DNA of 64,000 nucleotides from Elizabethkingia miricola (lineage in GTDB: Bacteria > Bacteroidota > Bacteroidia > Flavobacteriales > Weeksellaceae): contig NZ_LSGQ01000027.1 in NCBI RefSeq assembly GCF_001675285.1, positions 62,001 through 126,000 on the forward strand, written 5' to 3'. Under the pieces are notes generated by a model that was given only the letters and a program-made list of their open reading frames with translations, searched no databases and was not told where the DNA came from. Position numbers and translations under genes: made by a program. Below are positions 54,983 through 64,000 of the stretch, one piece after another. Each line of letters begins with the position of its first letter. The first letter of the stretch is position 1.

Positions 54983-55438
54983 ATGGAAGACAAAAACAAT
55001 TCAGAAATCATCAATAGAAATCATCCTGCCTTTAATAATAAGAATGCTGAACCTTTTTACAATATTATCATGGAAGGACTGAAAGGTGAAGTAGATGGGG
55101 AGCATTTTTGGGATACAGTTTCAGAAAATGCAGTATTTGAATTTTTGTATCATATTCCAGGCTTCACCACTAAAATAGAAGGCAGAAAGGCTTATATGGA
55201 TTGGTTTGGTGGATATAGCAACATACTTCATTCATCGGATAACCTAAAAGTATATAAATCCACAAATCCGAAAAATGTAATTATACTGGAATATCAGGTC
55301 CATGGTATAGTGCCTTCTACAGGAAAATCATACGGTAATCGCTTTTGCTCTGTTATCACCATTGAAAACCGCAAAATAATCCATTGGCGCGATTATATGG
55401 ATTCTCTCGCTGTTATGCTTTCTGTAACGCCTGATTAA
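54983..55438 (+). CDS. SnoaL-like (NTF2-fold) protein
   Basis: 151 aa. The segment MEGLKGEVDGEHFWDTVSENAVFEFLYHIPGF (about 31-62), then GRKAYMDWFGGYSNIL and the C-terminal ENRKIIHWRDYMD, follows the SnoaL-like pattern of NTF2-fold proteins, in which a conserved Trp-Arg-Asp near the end lines the cavity. Such proteins act as isomerases, hydrolases or binding proteins; the substrate cannot be deduced. 6 bp downstream of a lipoprotein gene. Confidence 0.75.
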   Translation: MEDKNNSEIINRNHPAFNNKNAEPFYNIIMEGLKGEVDGEHFWDTVSENAVFEFLYHIPGFTTKIEGRKAYMDWFGGYSNILHSSDNLKVYKSTNPKNVIILEYQVHGIVPSTGKSYGNRFCSVITIENRKIIHWRDYMDSLAVMLSVTPD

Positions 55439-55620
55439 CCTTTACATATCCCGTCTGAATACTATCCTATCACCAAATGGAGAGGTATTGGAAATTTTTA
55501 TAATGATAGATAGTCTCTAACAGGAAATTAATAATATTTCACATTCTATTATTTTGTTCTCCATACTCATTTCCGTAATTTTATTGTCTGTAAAAACAGA
55601 ACTCACATAACATTTAAACA

Positions 55621-57039
55621 ATGGAGAAATACAATTACGGAGTGATTGGCCTCGGAGTAATGGGGCGCAATCTTCTTTATAATATTGCTGATCATAATTT
55701 TTCAGTTGCAGGATTTGATCTTGATGAAGAAAAAGTAAAAGAATTACACGATGGTGCTACTTCCGGAATGAAGGTAAAAGGGAACACTACTTTGGAAGAC
55801 TTTGTATTGGCACTGGAAATTCCAAGAAAAATTATCCTTATGGTTCCTGCAGGCAAGCCTGTAGATGCTGTTTTAGAAAATATCACACCACTTCTAAGCC
55901 CGGGTGATATTGTTGTAGATGCAGGTAACTCTTACTTCGAAGATACCAACAGACGTATTGCTGATTTAGCAGCAAAAAATCTACACTTTATGGGAATGGG
56001 TGTTTCAGGAGGTGAAAAAGGAGCTAGAACAGGTCCCAGCATTATGCCGGGTGGAGATCTGGAAGCCTTCCGTCTTCTTCAGCCAATGCTGGAAGCTATT
56101 TCGGCGAAAGTTGGTAATGAAGCCTGTACTGCATATATGGGGAAAGGTTCTGCCGGAAACTATGTAAAAATGGTGCATAACGGAATTGAATATGCTATTA
56201 TGCAGCTGATTAGTGAAGCATACGATTTGCTGAAAAGAGGAGCAAATCTAAACAATGACCAATTATACGAAGTTTTCAAAGAGTGGAATAACGGAGAAAT
56301 GAATTCATTCCTGATTGAAATTACCCGTGATATTTTCCAACAGAAAGATACTCTTACAGATGCTTACCTTGTAGATAAAATCCTGGATAAAGCCGGAGCA
56401 AAAGGAACCGGAAAATGGACTTCTGAGCAGGCAATGGAAATTGGAGTTTCTATCCCTACCATTGATATTGCTGTGACTTCACGAATTATATCTGCTTATA
56501 AAGATGAAAGAGTTCAGGCTTCAAAACTGTATTCAGAAAAAGAAATTACAAGCCCGGAAAATACAGAATTATTCATCAAAGAAGTTGGTGATTCCTTATA
56601 TCTGGCTACATTAATAAGCTATGCTCAAGGCCTTGCCTTATTAGTAAAAGCATCTAAAGAATATGATTTCCAAATCCCATTACAGGATGTTGTAAAAATC
56701 TGGAGAGGCGGTTGTATCATCCGATCAGTACTGTTAGAGAAATTTTATACAGCCTATTCCAAAAATCCGGAGCTTTCTAATATCTTGCTGGACCAGGATA
56801 TCTCTGTTATCGTTAAAGAAAAAATTGCTTCTTTACGAAAAACAGCAAGCTATGCAGCTTTAAACGGAATCCCGGCTCTGGGAACTCAATCCGCTCTGGG
56901 ATATTTTGATGCTTATACAACAGAATCTCTTCCGGTAAACCTTCTTCAGGCTCAGCGTGATTATTTCGGAGCACATACCTATCAGCGTGTTGATCAGGAA
57001 GGTACTTTTCACACTTCATGGCAATCTGCAAACAACTAA
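55621..57039 (+). CDS. gnd: 6-phosphogluconate dehydrogenase (decarboxylating)
   Basis: 472 aa, the usual length. Rossmann NADP site GVIGLGVMGRNLLYNIADHN at the N-terminus; MGMGVSGGEKGARTGPSIMPGG (about 120-141) with the substrate loop; catalytic Lys in GNYVKMVHNGIEYAIMQLI (about 180-198); C-terminal QRDYFGAHTYQRVD. It oxidises 6-phosphogluconate to ribulose-5-phosphate and CO2, giving NADPH. First gene of the gnd-zwf-pgl operon (12 bp and 24 bp gaps), so the last step of the oxidative branch is encoded first. Confidence 0.97.
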   Translation: MEKYNYGVIGLGVMGRNLLYNIADHNFSVAGFDLDEEKVKELHDGATSGMKVKGNTTLEDFVLALEIPRKIILMVPAGKPVDAVLENITPLLSPGDIVVDAGNSYFEDTNRRIADLAAKNLHFMGMGVSGGEKGARTGPSIMPGGDLEAFRLLQPMLEAISAKVGNEACTAYMGKGSAGNYVKMVHNGIEYAIMQLISEAYDLLKRGANLNNDQLYEVFKEWNNGEMNSFLIEITRDIFQQKDTLTDAYLVDKILDKAGAKGTGKWTSEQAMEIGVSIPTIDIAVTSRIISAYKDERVQASKLYSEKEITSPENTELFIKEVGDSLYLATLISYAQGLALLVKASKEYDFQIPLQDVVKIWRGGCIIRSVLLEKFYTAYSKNPELSNILLDQDISVIVKEKIASLRKTASYAALNGIPALGTQSALGYFDAYTTESLPVNLLQAQRDYFGAHTYQRVDQEGTFHTSWQSANN

Positions 57040-57051
57040 AATCAGGAAATA

Positions 57052-58533
57052 ATGAGCGAAGAAAAAGTCCTGCATCCGACTACTATTATCATTTTTGGGG
57101 CAACAGGAGATTTAGCAAAGAGAAAGTTATTTCCGGCGTTTTATAATTTGTATATAGATGGCAGAATGCCTGAACATTTTAATATTGTGGCATTAGGCAG
57201 ATCGGAAAATACCAATAAAAATTTCAGAAATTACGTCGTAGAAAATCTGGAAAATTTTTCCAGAAAAAAAGGGACTCCTAAAGACTGGTCAGGATTCAAA
57301 TCTCATATTACCTATTTCCAGCATCAACTGGATCAGGAAGATTCCTATCAGGCACTGAATCAGAAATTAGAAGATTTAGACAAGGCATACGGAACCAGAG
57401 GAAACAGATTGTTCTATCTATCAATTGCCCCTAATTTTATTACTACAATTTCTAATCATATTAAGAATGCTTCTTTAGCTCCTGATCCTGCAAAAGATCG
57501 GATCATTATAGAGAAGCCTTTTGGCCACGATAAGCAGTCTGCCATTGAACTTAATAATCTTCTTGGCGAAACTTTTGAAGAAGAACAGATCTACCGTATC
57601 GACCATTACTTGGGGAAAGAAACGGTACAGAACATTCTGGCATTCAGGTTCGGAAATTCAATTTATGAACCTTTATGGAATCATAATTATATAGAATCGG
57701 TGCAGATTACAGTAGCTGAAGAGGTTGGTGTAGAAACAAGAGGTGCATTCTATGAGCAGACAGGTGCACTAATAGATATGGTACAGAATCACCTTTTACA
57801 AATCTTGTGTATGGTGGCTATGGAACCACCTGCTTCACTGGAATCAGGTGAAATCAGAGACCGTAAAGTGGATGTTCTTAAATCAATACGCAGAATTTCA
57901 CCCGATCAGGTCGGCCATTATGCCGTAAGGGGGCAATACGGCCCGGGTATCATCAACGGTGTTGAATCTAAAGGCTACCGCCAGGAAAACGGCATTGCTC
58001 CTGACTCCAATACAGAGACTTTTGCCGCTGTAAAATTCTATCTGGATAACGAGAGATGGCAGGACGTTCCGTTCTATGTCCGCACCGGAAAGAAAATGAA
58101 AGAAAAGCATTCTTACATTACGATTCAGTTTAAGCCGCTTCCCCACTCTACATTCTCAAACAGTTCGCACCATCTTTCAGCCAACAGACTTATCATCAAT
58201 ATCCAACCGATGATGGATATCAGGTTGCAGTTTATGACGAAAAAGCCCGGACTTTCATTGGTTTTAGAGCCTGTGGAAATGATTTTTGATAACTTTGCCT
58301 GTCAGGAAGATACGCCCGAAGCTTATGAAACATTGCTACTGGAAGCTCTTTTAGGAGACCTTACGCTGTTTATGCGTTCAGATCAGGTAGAAGAAGCGTG
58401 GGACGTAGTAAAAACCATACAGGAGTCCTGGAAAAATAATAAAGACACCTCTTTCCCTAATTATGCAGCAGGAAGCTGGGGACCGGAAGACAGCATGGAA
58501 CTTGTGAAAAGACAAGGTCATAAATGGGTGTAA
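57052..58533 (+). CDS. zwf: glucose-6-phosphate 1-dehydrogenase
   Basis: 493 aa, normal length. NADP-binding IIFGATGDLAKRKLFPAFYNL (about 13-33); substrate site RIDHYLGKETVQNILAFRFGN (about 183-203, catalytic His in DHYLGK); KPFGHD (Lys-Pro) about 154; C-terminal EAWDVVKTIQESW. It makes 6-phosphogluconolactone and NADPH, entry to the oxidative pentose phosphate pathway. Middle gene of the three-gene operon. Confidence 0.97.
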   Translation: MSEEKVLHPTTIIIFGATGDLAKRKLFPAFYNLYIDGRMPEHFNIVALGRSENTNKNFRNYVVENLENFSRKKGTPKDWSGFKSHITYFQHQLDQEDSYQALNQKLEDLDKAYGTRGNRLFYLSIAPNFITTISNHIKNASLAPDPAKDRIIIEKPFGHDKQSAIELNNLLGETFEEEQIYRIDHYLGKETVQNILAFRFGNSIYEPLWNHNYIESVQITVAEEVGVETRGAFYEQTGALIDMVQNHLLQILCMVAMEPPASLESGEIRDRKVDVLKSIRRISPDQVGHYAVRGQYGPGIINGVESKGYRQENGIAPDSNTETFAAVKFYLDNERWQDVPFYVRTGKKMKEKHSYITIQFKPLPHSTFSNSSHHLSANRLIINIQPMMDIRLQFMTKKPGLSLVLEPVEMIFDNFACQEDTPEAYETLLLEALLGDLTLFMRSDQVEEAWDVVKTIQESWKNNKDTSFPNYAAGSWGPEDSMELVKRQGHKWV

Positions 58534-58557
58534 ACTATAATAATAAAAAAAGAAGAA

Positions 58558-59268
58558 ATGAATATTACGGTATTTAATGATCTGGAAAAACTATATAAAA
58601 AGGCAGCAGATACATTTATTGACCTTTCAAAAAAATCTATTGAAAAGCACAATCGTTTTGTGGTAGCACTTAGCGGCGGCTCTTCTCCAAAAGCTATTTT
58701 CAGTTTGTTGGCTACTCCGGAATATGCAGACCAGGTTGAGTGGAATAAGGTTTATTTTTTCTGGGTTGATGAAAGATGGGTTCCTTTGGATGATGAGAAA
58801 AGCAATGCACGGATGACCTTTGAGACACTTCTGGATAAAGTTCCTGTTAACAAAGATCAGATCTTTCCTATGTACCAAAACGGAACGGAGCCTGAAAAGT
58901 TTGCTGAAGTATATGAACAACAGATAAGGAATGTTCTTGGAGATGAAGGTATTTTTGATTTCATCCTTCTGGGTATGGGAGATGATGGCCACACAGCCTC
59001 TTTATTTCCGGGCGAAGCAATCCTAAATGAAAACCAAAAATGGGTAGATGCTTATTACCTGAAACCTCAGGAAATGTTCCGCATCACTTTGACTGCACCT
59101 CTGATTAACAAAGCAGCAAATATTCTGGCTGTTGCATTTGGGGAATCTAAAAAGCATGCGCTGAACGAGGTACTGAATGGCGAATACAACCCTGCACTAT
59201 ATCCAATGCAGCTGATTAACAAAAAAGAAAGCTTTCAGTTTTTCACTGACGAGAAAGCCAAAGGATAA
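58558..59268 (+). CDS. pgl: 6-phosphogluconolactonase
   Basis: 236 aa, DevB/SOL type. VVALSGGSSPKAIFSLLA (about 36), FFWVDERWVPLDDEKSNARM (about 67-86) and FDFILLGMGDDGHTASLFPG (about 137-156) are the three family signatures. It hydrolyses the lactone made by zwf. The start lies 24 bp after zwf and a strong terminator follows. Confidence 0.96.
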   Translation: MNITVFNDLEKLYKKAADTFIDLSKKSIEKHNRFVVALSGGSSPKAIFSLLATPEYADQVEWNKVYFFWVDERWVPLDDEKSNARMTFETLLDKVPVNKDQIFPMYQNGTEPEKFAEVYEQQIRNVLGDEGIFDFILLGMGDDGHTASLFPGEAILNENQKWVDAYYLKPQEMFRITLTAPLINKAANILAVAFGESKKHALNEVLNGEYNPALYPMQLINKKESFQFFTDEKAKG

Positions 59269-59280
59269 ATTCTATAAATA

Positions 59281-59308
59281 AAAAGACCACTAAATAGTGG
59301 TCTTTTTT
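59281..59308 (+). terminator. terminator of gnd-zwf-pgl
   Basis: AAAAGACCACTA-AA-TAGTGGTCTTTTTT, 12-bp perfect stem, 2-nt loop as drawn, T run; bidirectional, also serving the converging TerC-family gene. Confidence 0.92.
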
Positions 59309-59322
59309 ATGCTTAAAAAAAA

Positions 59323-60114
59323 TTATTCAGATCGTTTAGGGATTCCAAACAAATAACTGGTAATAATCGGAACTACAAATAAAAGAACAGTAGTTGCCGA
59401 AATCAGAACTTCCATTGTATGACCGCTCAGAAACTCAGCCAGCGATGTGGTTGGATAAAAATGTTCGTACAATGACAATGTGAGCTTAACTCCTAAAATT
59501 GCGATAACAATAAAAGCGATGGTTTCTAAAAAAGGAAACTTTTGCATTAAACGCACAAACCATTGCGCTATAAATCTCATGGCTAAAATTCCTATAAAAA
59601 CGCCTATAGTAACCAAAAGTAGATTTTTTGAAAAAGCCACAGCTGCAAAAACATTATCTATAGAAAATGCCAGATCCATTACTTCTACTAATGCTACAGT
59701 CGTCCAGAATTTCCCTAAAAGCCCCACAGAATTTCTATAGAGCCATCCGGATTCTTTGGGGTGCTGCTCTTTCTGTTCTTCTTCTCCATCTGAATTTTTA
59801 TTCTTTTTAATAAACCAGTCCAGCGCAATATAAATAAGGTATAAACCTCCCAATGGTTTTACCCACCAAACAGAGATGAGTACTGAAGCGAAAACAAGCG
59901 CCAGACCACGAAATAAATATGCGCCCCATATGCCATACTTAAGTGCTTTTTTTCTTTGTTTTTCTGGCAGATCCATCACCATTGTTGCCAAAACTGCTGC
60001 ATTATCTATTGATAAAAGGCTTTCAATAAGAATTAAGTTAGCAATGATGATTACAGATTTTGTTGGGTTTTGAAGAATCTCTTCAAAAAGAATAGAGAAA
60101 TCGGAAAGTATCAT
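59323..60114 (-). CDS. TerC-family integral membrane protein
   Basis: 263 aa with about seven membrane helices. TerC hallmarks: LILIESLLSIDNAAVLATMV (about 26-45) and VEVMDLAFSIDNVFAAVAFS (about 143-162), paired acidic motifs within helices that may bind metal. The family is linked to tellurite resistance or manganese export during exoenzyme metalation. Its start is directly next to the stop of the symporter gene, so the two share a leftward operon. Confidence 0.88.
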   Translation of the reverse strand: MILSDFSILFEEILQNPTKSVIIIANLILIESLLSIDNAAVLATMVMDLPEKQRKKALKYGIWGAYLFRGLALVFASVLISVWWVKPLGGLYLIYIALDWFIKKNKNSDGEEEQKEQHPKESGWLYRNSVGLLGKFWTTVALVEVMDLAFSIDNVFAAVAFSKNLLLVTIGVFIGILAMRFIAQWFVRLMQKFPFLETIAFIVIAILGVKLTLSLYEHFYPTTSLAEFLSGHTMEVLISATTVLLFVVPIITSYLFGIPKRSE

Positions 60115-61314
60115 TTATATATTAATGTGTTTTTGATTTATTTTCGAAATAACGGCACCTCCAATAGCAATCCCTATAAAATTGGTAACAGCTCTGGCCT
60201 CATTCATAAAACGGTCTACGCTATACAACAGGGCAATTTCTGACATCGGAATTTTTCCAAACCTATCTAGTGTGAACACAAGAGCTAAAAAACCTGATCC
60301 GGGAACACCTGATGCTGTTTTTGAAGCTATTGAAACAACAATAAACAGCCAGATATAGTCTGCATAATCTAAATGAATGTTATACAACTGGATAAGAAAT
60401 AAACAGGCAATTGAAAGATAAATACAGGCACCGGCAAGATTAAAATTATATCCAAGAGGAATCACAAAGCGAAGGATTTTCCTGTTATAACCCTGAGATT
60501 CCATCTTTTCAAAAATCATTGGAAAAGAAGTTTTTGATGAAGAAGTTGCCAGTACAAGTACAATCTCTTCTTTGATGCTTATCAGAAAATCCCAAAGATT
60601 AATTTTGAAGAGGTAAGATACCGTTCCCAATATTCCTATAATAAAAATAATACAAGCCAGGTATACCGTTGCAACAAGTTTGCTCAACGGCAAAAGGGTA
60701 TTGATTCCATATATAGAAATCCCGTAAGCTATGTTGCAGAAAACCACAATGGGAAGAGTAAAATACAGATACTTTATTAGTTTATAGAATATCTCCCTGC
60801 TGTTATCTAAGAACAGAAGAACTCTGTCTTTATTTTTAAAGAAATTGATAGCTATACCTCCTGCAATTGATAACAGAAGAAGTATCATATAGTTATTGAC
60901 ATACAGCAGCCTTCCGGAGCCAATTACAAGTGTTCCCGACACATATTTACCAACTGATGTAATATCGATTCCTGTATCAGCACCGGGTTTTAATAAAAAT
61001 CCAAAACCAAAGCCCAGTGCAATACTTATTGTCGTAATCAGAAGAAAATAGCAAATCATTTGCATAATGACCCGAAATGCATTTTGAATACTGAAAACAT
61101 AGCTGACTCCGTAAGTAATTGCAATAAAGATTACAGGCACTATCAGGAATTCCAGAATCAGAAAAAAGTAATAGCTTACAGTCCTTAATTTCTTTCCTAT
61201 TTCAGGAAAATAATAGCCCGTTAATGCTCCACAGATAATTGCAGCAAATACATATAAAGAAAGACTTCTTACATATGTGTCAGTAAAAGTTTTTTGTCGG
61301 GAAACAGAACTCAT
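60115..61314 (-). CDS. dicarboxylate/amino acid:cation symporter
   Basis: 399 aa, multi-pass. DAACS-family features: VLVLATSSSKTSFPMIFEKM (about 253-272, the serine-rich re-entrant loop), IPLGYNFNLAGACIYLSIACLFL (about 285-307), and ASKTASGVPGSGFLALVFTL (about 330-349), ending NFIGIAIGGAV. Expected to take up C4-dicarboxylates or glutamate with Na+ or H+. Immediately upstream of the TerC-family gene without a gap. Confidence 0.9.
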   Translation of the reverse strand: MSSVSRQKTFTDTYVRSLSLYVFAAIICGALTGYYFPEIGKKLRTVSYYFFLILEFLIVPVIFIAITYGVSYVFSIQNAFRVIMQMICYFLLITTISIALGFGFGFLLKPGADTGIDITSVGKYVSGTLVIGSGRLLYVNNYMILLLLSIAGGIAINFFKNKDRVLLFLDNSREIFYKLIKYLYFTLPIVVFCNIAYGISIYGINTLLPLSKLVATVYLACIIFIIGILGTVSYLFKINLWDFLISIKEEIVLVLATSSSKTSFPMIFEKMESQGYNRKILRFVIPLGYNFNLAGACIYLSIACLFLIQLYNIHLDYADYIWLFIVVSIASKTASGVPGSGFLALVFTLDRFGKIPMSEIALLYSVDRFMNEARAVTNFIGIAIGGAVISKINQKHINI

Positions 61315-61363
61315 CAGAAAGTTACCATGTTAAAGTATATAAGAATACAAAATTATCTAAAAA

Positions 61364-62650
61364 CTAAATAATACCCAGAATCAATGCTCCCACAAGCATA
61401 ACAATTGAAGATCCAATTGCCCACTTTAGTGTGAACTTCAGGTGATCCGAGAATTCAACACCTGCCAGAGAAACCAGCAAATAGGTAGAAGGCACCAATG
61501 GGCTTAGAAGGTGTGAAGCCTGCCCTACTAAACTCGCCCTGCCCAAAACATCAGGCGGAATTCCCAATTGGGTTCCTGTTGCCGTAATAATAGGTAATAT
61601 CCCAAAATAGTAAGCATCATTGGTAAGAAAAAACGTAAGAGGAACACTAAATACTGCTGTAATAACATTCAGAAAACCTCCCCAACTCTTTGGGATAATC
61701 TCTATCATACTATTCCCCATCGCCTGCATAATACCTGTACCATTTAAAATTCCTGTAAAGATTCCGGCTCCGAAAATCATTCCTGCAACCGATAATGCAT
61801 TGCCGGCATGTTTTGAAATTATTTTCTGTTGGTCTTTCAACTTAGGATAGTTAATAATTGCTGCAATACAAAATGCAATCATAAATGCAATTCCTAAAGG
61901 AATAATATCGAGAATCATTACACAAAGAAGGATAACTGTAAGTATAAAATTGATGATCAGAAGCTTGGGACGTCGAAGTGTATTATCCTCATCTCCAACG
62001 ATGTCCTGCTTGTTGTACTTGGTATATTTTCCGTATTTGCTTATCCTCTTTTTTTCTTTTGTCCCTAAAATATAAGCAACAATAAAGACCCAGATAATCC
62101 CTATAACCATTACCGGAATCATTGGAACAAATATTTCAGTATGCCCAAGTTTTAAAGAGCTCATCACACGGGCTGTAGGACCTCCCCAGGGCAGAATATT
62201 CATTATACCGCCTGCCAACATAATAATACAGGTAAGCACAAGAGGATTCATTCCCTGTTTTTTGTAGAGCGGAAGCATTGCTGCCACCACAATAATATAA
62301 GTAGAAGAGCCATCTCCGTCCAAAGAAACCAATGTTGTAAGAAGGGCTGTTCCTATTGTAGTTTTCACAGGATTATCCCCTACAATTTTCAGTATAAACT
62401 GCACAAGCGGCTCAAAAAGCCCCGTGTCAATCATTAAGCTAAAATATAAGATCGCAAAAATGAGCATTACCCCTGTAAGTGCAATTTCTTTTACGCCTTC
62501 CTTCATCATTGTACCCAGTTCCGGACCGAAACCTGCTACCAAAGCAATAAGAACCGGCACCAAAACCAAAGCAGTAAGAGGCGTCATTTTTTTATTCATG
62601 ATGAGCCCCATGAAAATAGCAATCATTAAAAAACCAAGAAATGTAAGCAT
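61364..62650 (-). CDS. CitMHS-family citrate-metal transporter
   Basis: 428 aa with about 11-12 membrane helices. CitMHS pattern: KEIALTGVMLIFAILYFSLMIDTGLFEPL (about 53-81), VSLDGDGSSTYIIVVAAMLPLY (about 107-128), ILPWGGPTARVMSSL (about 152-166), and HLLSPLVPSTYLLVSLAGVEF near the C-terminus. The family takes up citrate complexed with Mg2+ or Ca2+ by proton symport. Together with the neighbouring symporter it suggests a carboxylate-uptake gene group. Confidence 0.92.
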   Translation of the reverse strand: MLTFLGFLMIAIFMGLIMNKKMTPLTALVLVPVLIALVAGFGPELGTMMKEGVKEIALTGVMLIFAILYFSLMIDTGLFEPLVQFILKIVGDNPVKTTIGTALLTTLVSLDGDGSSTYIIVVAAMLPLYKKQGMNPLVLTCIIMLAGGIMNILPWGGPTARVMSSLKLGHTEIFVPMIPVMVIGIIWVFIVAYILGTKEKKRISKYGKYTKYNKQDIVGDEDNTLRRPKLLIINFILTVILLCVMILDIIPLGIAFMIAFCIAAIINYPKLKDQQKIISKHAGNALSVAGMIFGAGIFTGILNGTGIMQAMGNSMIEIIPKSWGGFLNVITAVFSVPLTFFLTNDAYYFGILPIITATGTQLGIPPDVLGRASLVGQASHLLSPLVPSTYLLVSLAGVEFSDHLKFTLKWAIGSSIVMLVGALILGII

Positions 62651-62671
62651 AGCTATAAATTCGTTATGATG

Positions 62672-63364
62672 TTATTGTTTTTCTTTTTTTCTCCAGTCAA
62701 AATTGTTTCTGAACCCTAAGAATCCATAATTACTGGTTTTTCCTGTTTCCAGCTGGTTTATAAAAGCCAATTCAATAGCAGAATTCCTTCCTACCTTTAT
62801 TCCAAACCCTGCTGTTATACGATTACTGTCAAAAGGCTCATCTTTCACCATATTCATCCTTATTTCATTCTTCAGAATTCCATATAGCTTCTCCTTCTCT
62901 CCTTTCCTGTTAAAGGGGATCCTTATGGAAAGGAGATAACGGATTCTTACAATAAATTCATCAGGGTTGTTTAGGAATCGTTCTTCCACACGAAACCTAT
63001 TGGAAATGGAAGTTCTTCCGATATTACTTTCCAGAGTTACCTGCTGGAAAGGTCTTTTCTCGTAACGTATTCTTTTCGTATTATCAGAATTATAGGATTC
63101 CAGAACAAGGAACATTGCTCCGGCTGCAGGCTTTACTCCTTTTGCTACTTCATAATCGAGATATGCATTCAGCAGGAAAAGCCTTGTATCATATGCCAGG
63201 TCGAAAGAACGATACTGCGTAAGTGCTGTCAAAGTACTTTTATCCGATACCTGAGCCGTCATTAGATACTGAAACCACATATTATAATTATCTCTGCTCT
63301 GGCCTTTCGAAAAACCGGCAAAAAATATCATAACAATGAAGGTTAATATTAATTTAGTTTTCAT
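62672..63364 (-). CDS. DUF2490 outer-membrane-type protein
   Basis: 230 aa from the ATG at 63,364, which gives a normal signal peptide (LILTFIVMIFFAGFSKGQ). DUF2490 pattern: NYNMWFQYLMTAQVSDKSTL, then SNRFRVEERFLNNPDEFIVRIRYLLSIRIP (about 116-145) and FGIKVGRNSAIELAFINQLE (about 187-206), alternating beta strands of a small outer-membrane barrel. Function unknown. 21 bp upstream of the CitMHS gene, probably co-transcribed. Confidence 0.85.
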   Translation of the reverse strand: MKTKLILTFIVMIFFAGFSKGQSRDNYNMWFQYLMTAQVSDKSTLTALTQYRSFDLAYDTRLFLLNAYLDYEVAKGVKPAAGAMFLVLESYNSDNTKRIRYEKRPFQQVTLESNIGRTSISNRFRVEERFLNNPDEFIVRIRYLLSIRIPFNRKGEKEKLYGILKNEIRMNMVKDEPFDSNRITAGFGIKVGRNSAIELAFINQLETGKTSNYGFLGFRNNFDWRKKEKQ

Positions 63365-63516
63365 GTAATATTTGGTTAACATTATAGTTTCTCAAATATA
63401 TTTATTCGGAAAAGTGCTTCCGGAATTTTTCAATCAATGGTAATTTTTATCAACGAACAGCATTTTGAGTCGAAAAGATATTATATTTGGCAATTCCCCA
63501 AACAGGAGGTATAAAG

Positions 63517-64000
63517 ATGTTTTTAATAGCCAACATAATTATAATATTACTGATTATAAGGATTTTATTTAACCAGAAAATTCTAAAATCACTTATGGAG
63601 TATCGCTGGAAGCTTTTGCTAAAGTTTCAGCATATTTTTTTCTTTTTCGTGTTTACTTTAATGATCTTTTTTACCGAAAACTACTTCCTCAACATGCCGG
63701 ATCTTATTTGGAGTGTTATTTTAAATAGTATTTTTAATATTGGAGTTTATTATTTGGTCTATTATTATTTGGTGCCCCATTTCTACCTTTCAAATAAATA
63801 TCCGGAGTTTATTCTTTACGCACTTATATGCTTTTTAGTTTCCAGTCTTTTCAGAATTCTGTGGGAGCCTGCTTTATTCAACATGAATTTCAGTAATGAA
63901 GTTTCTCATATCAGTTTCCTGTATAATGTATATATCTACCAGGGAATTGTAATATTGGTTGCATCATTTCTAGGGATTACCAAAGACAAGTTCTTAATCG
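63517..64000 (+). CDS. LytS-type sensor histidine kinase, N-terminal part (cut by window edge)
   Basis: 161 codons read from the ATG at 63,517, which has a strong AGGAGG seven bases upstream. Four or more hydrophobic segments: FLIANIIIILLIIRILF, FQHIFFFFVFTLMIFF, ILNSIFNIGVYYLVYYYLVP and FILYALICFLVSSLF. The layout, with YYLVPHFYLSNKYPEF after the third helix, is that of Bacteroidota LytS/YehU kinases; the kinase domain would lie past 64,000. Divergent from the DUF2490 gene. Confidence 0.72.
   Translation, partial: MFLIANIIIILLIIRILFNQKILKSLMEYRWKLLLKFQHIFFFFVFTLMIFFTENYFLNMPDLIWSVILNSIFNIGVYYLVYYYLVPHFYLSNKYPEFILYALICFLVSSLFRILWEPALFNMNFSNEVSHISFLYNVYIYQGIVILVASFLGITKDKFLI

Noticed and set aside
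1-64000. CRISPR array, rRNA or tRNA genes
   Set aside because: No regularly spaced repeats with unique spacers and no rRNA- or tRNA-like segments were seen on either strand.

Overview
The window is AT-rich (roughly one third G+C by eye) and reads as a Flavobacteriia chromosome, most likely Elizabethkingia, Chryseobacterium or a close Weeksellaceae relative. Supporting signs are a SusC/SusD pair, many lipoproteins, TonB receptors, promoters of the Bacteroidota type (TTG-N19-TAnnTTTG), mostly weak Shine-Dalgarno sequences and a pinensin-like lanthipeptide locus. The genus is inferred.

Positions 1 to about 24,555 are one end of a Mu-like transposable prophage with a contractile tail; its other end lies left of the window. 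Late genes diverge from 4.8 kb. Leftward run protease, capsid, sheath, tube and tail chaperone; rightward run terminase, portal, Mu F-like protein, tail completion and tail terminator proteins. Between the divergent operons are three 19-bp palindromes spaced exactly 21 bp. Leftward early genes occupy 11.7-23.3 kb: repressor region, MuA-type transposase, MuB-type ATPase, a second ATPase, DUF3164 and Gp16-like proteins. Embedded in them is a complete diversity-generating retroelement (DGR): two variable-protein genes (VR at 16,044-16,120 and 16,518-16,594), one template repeat (15,856-15,932) and a reverse transcriptase (14,788-15,753). Every TR/VR difference over the 77-bp core falls at a template adenine.

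The prophage interrupts a susC gene whose 3' part (24,556-25,693) is followed by susD, a polysaccharide-lyase-like lipoprotein and a secreted endonuclease/phosphatase-family protein. From 29.9 to 37.2 kb there are two paralogous cassettes, each a short peptide plus a large surface lipoprotein with a C-terminal FISUMP-type domain, and a TPR/HTH membrane regulator. Several genes of unknown function follow to 40.2 kb.

From 40.2 to 54.4 kb is a pinensin-like lanthipeptide locus: C39 peptidase/ABC exporter, split LanB dehydratase, an unusual LanC-like protein lacking the usual zinc ligands and carrying a C-terminal PqqD-like domain, a 64-residue precursor, and an opposing operon of ABC ATPase, two ABC permeases and a TonB-dependent receptor. 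A shared imperfect palindrome (TTGCAAC-N5-TGCATTAA type) lies in all four promoter regions and probably makes the locus one regulon.

The last 10 kb is ordinary chromosome: gnd-zwf-pgl (oxidative pentose phosphate pathway), a TerC-family membrane protein, a dicarboxylate symporter, a CitMHS transporter, a DUF2490 protein and the N-terminus of a LytS-type histidine kinase.
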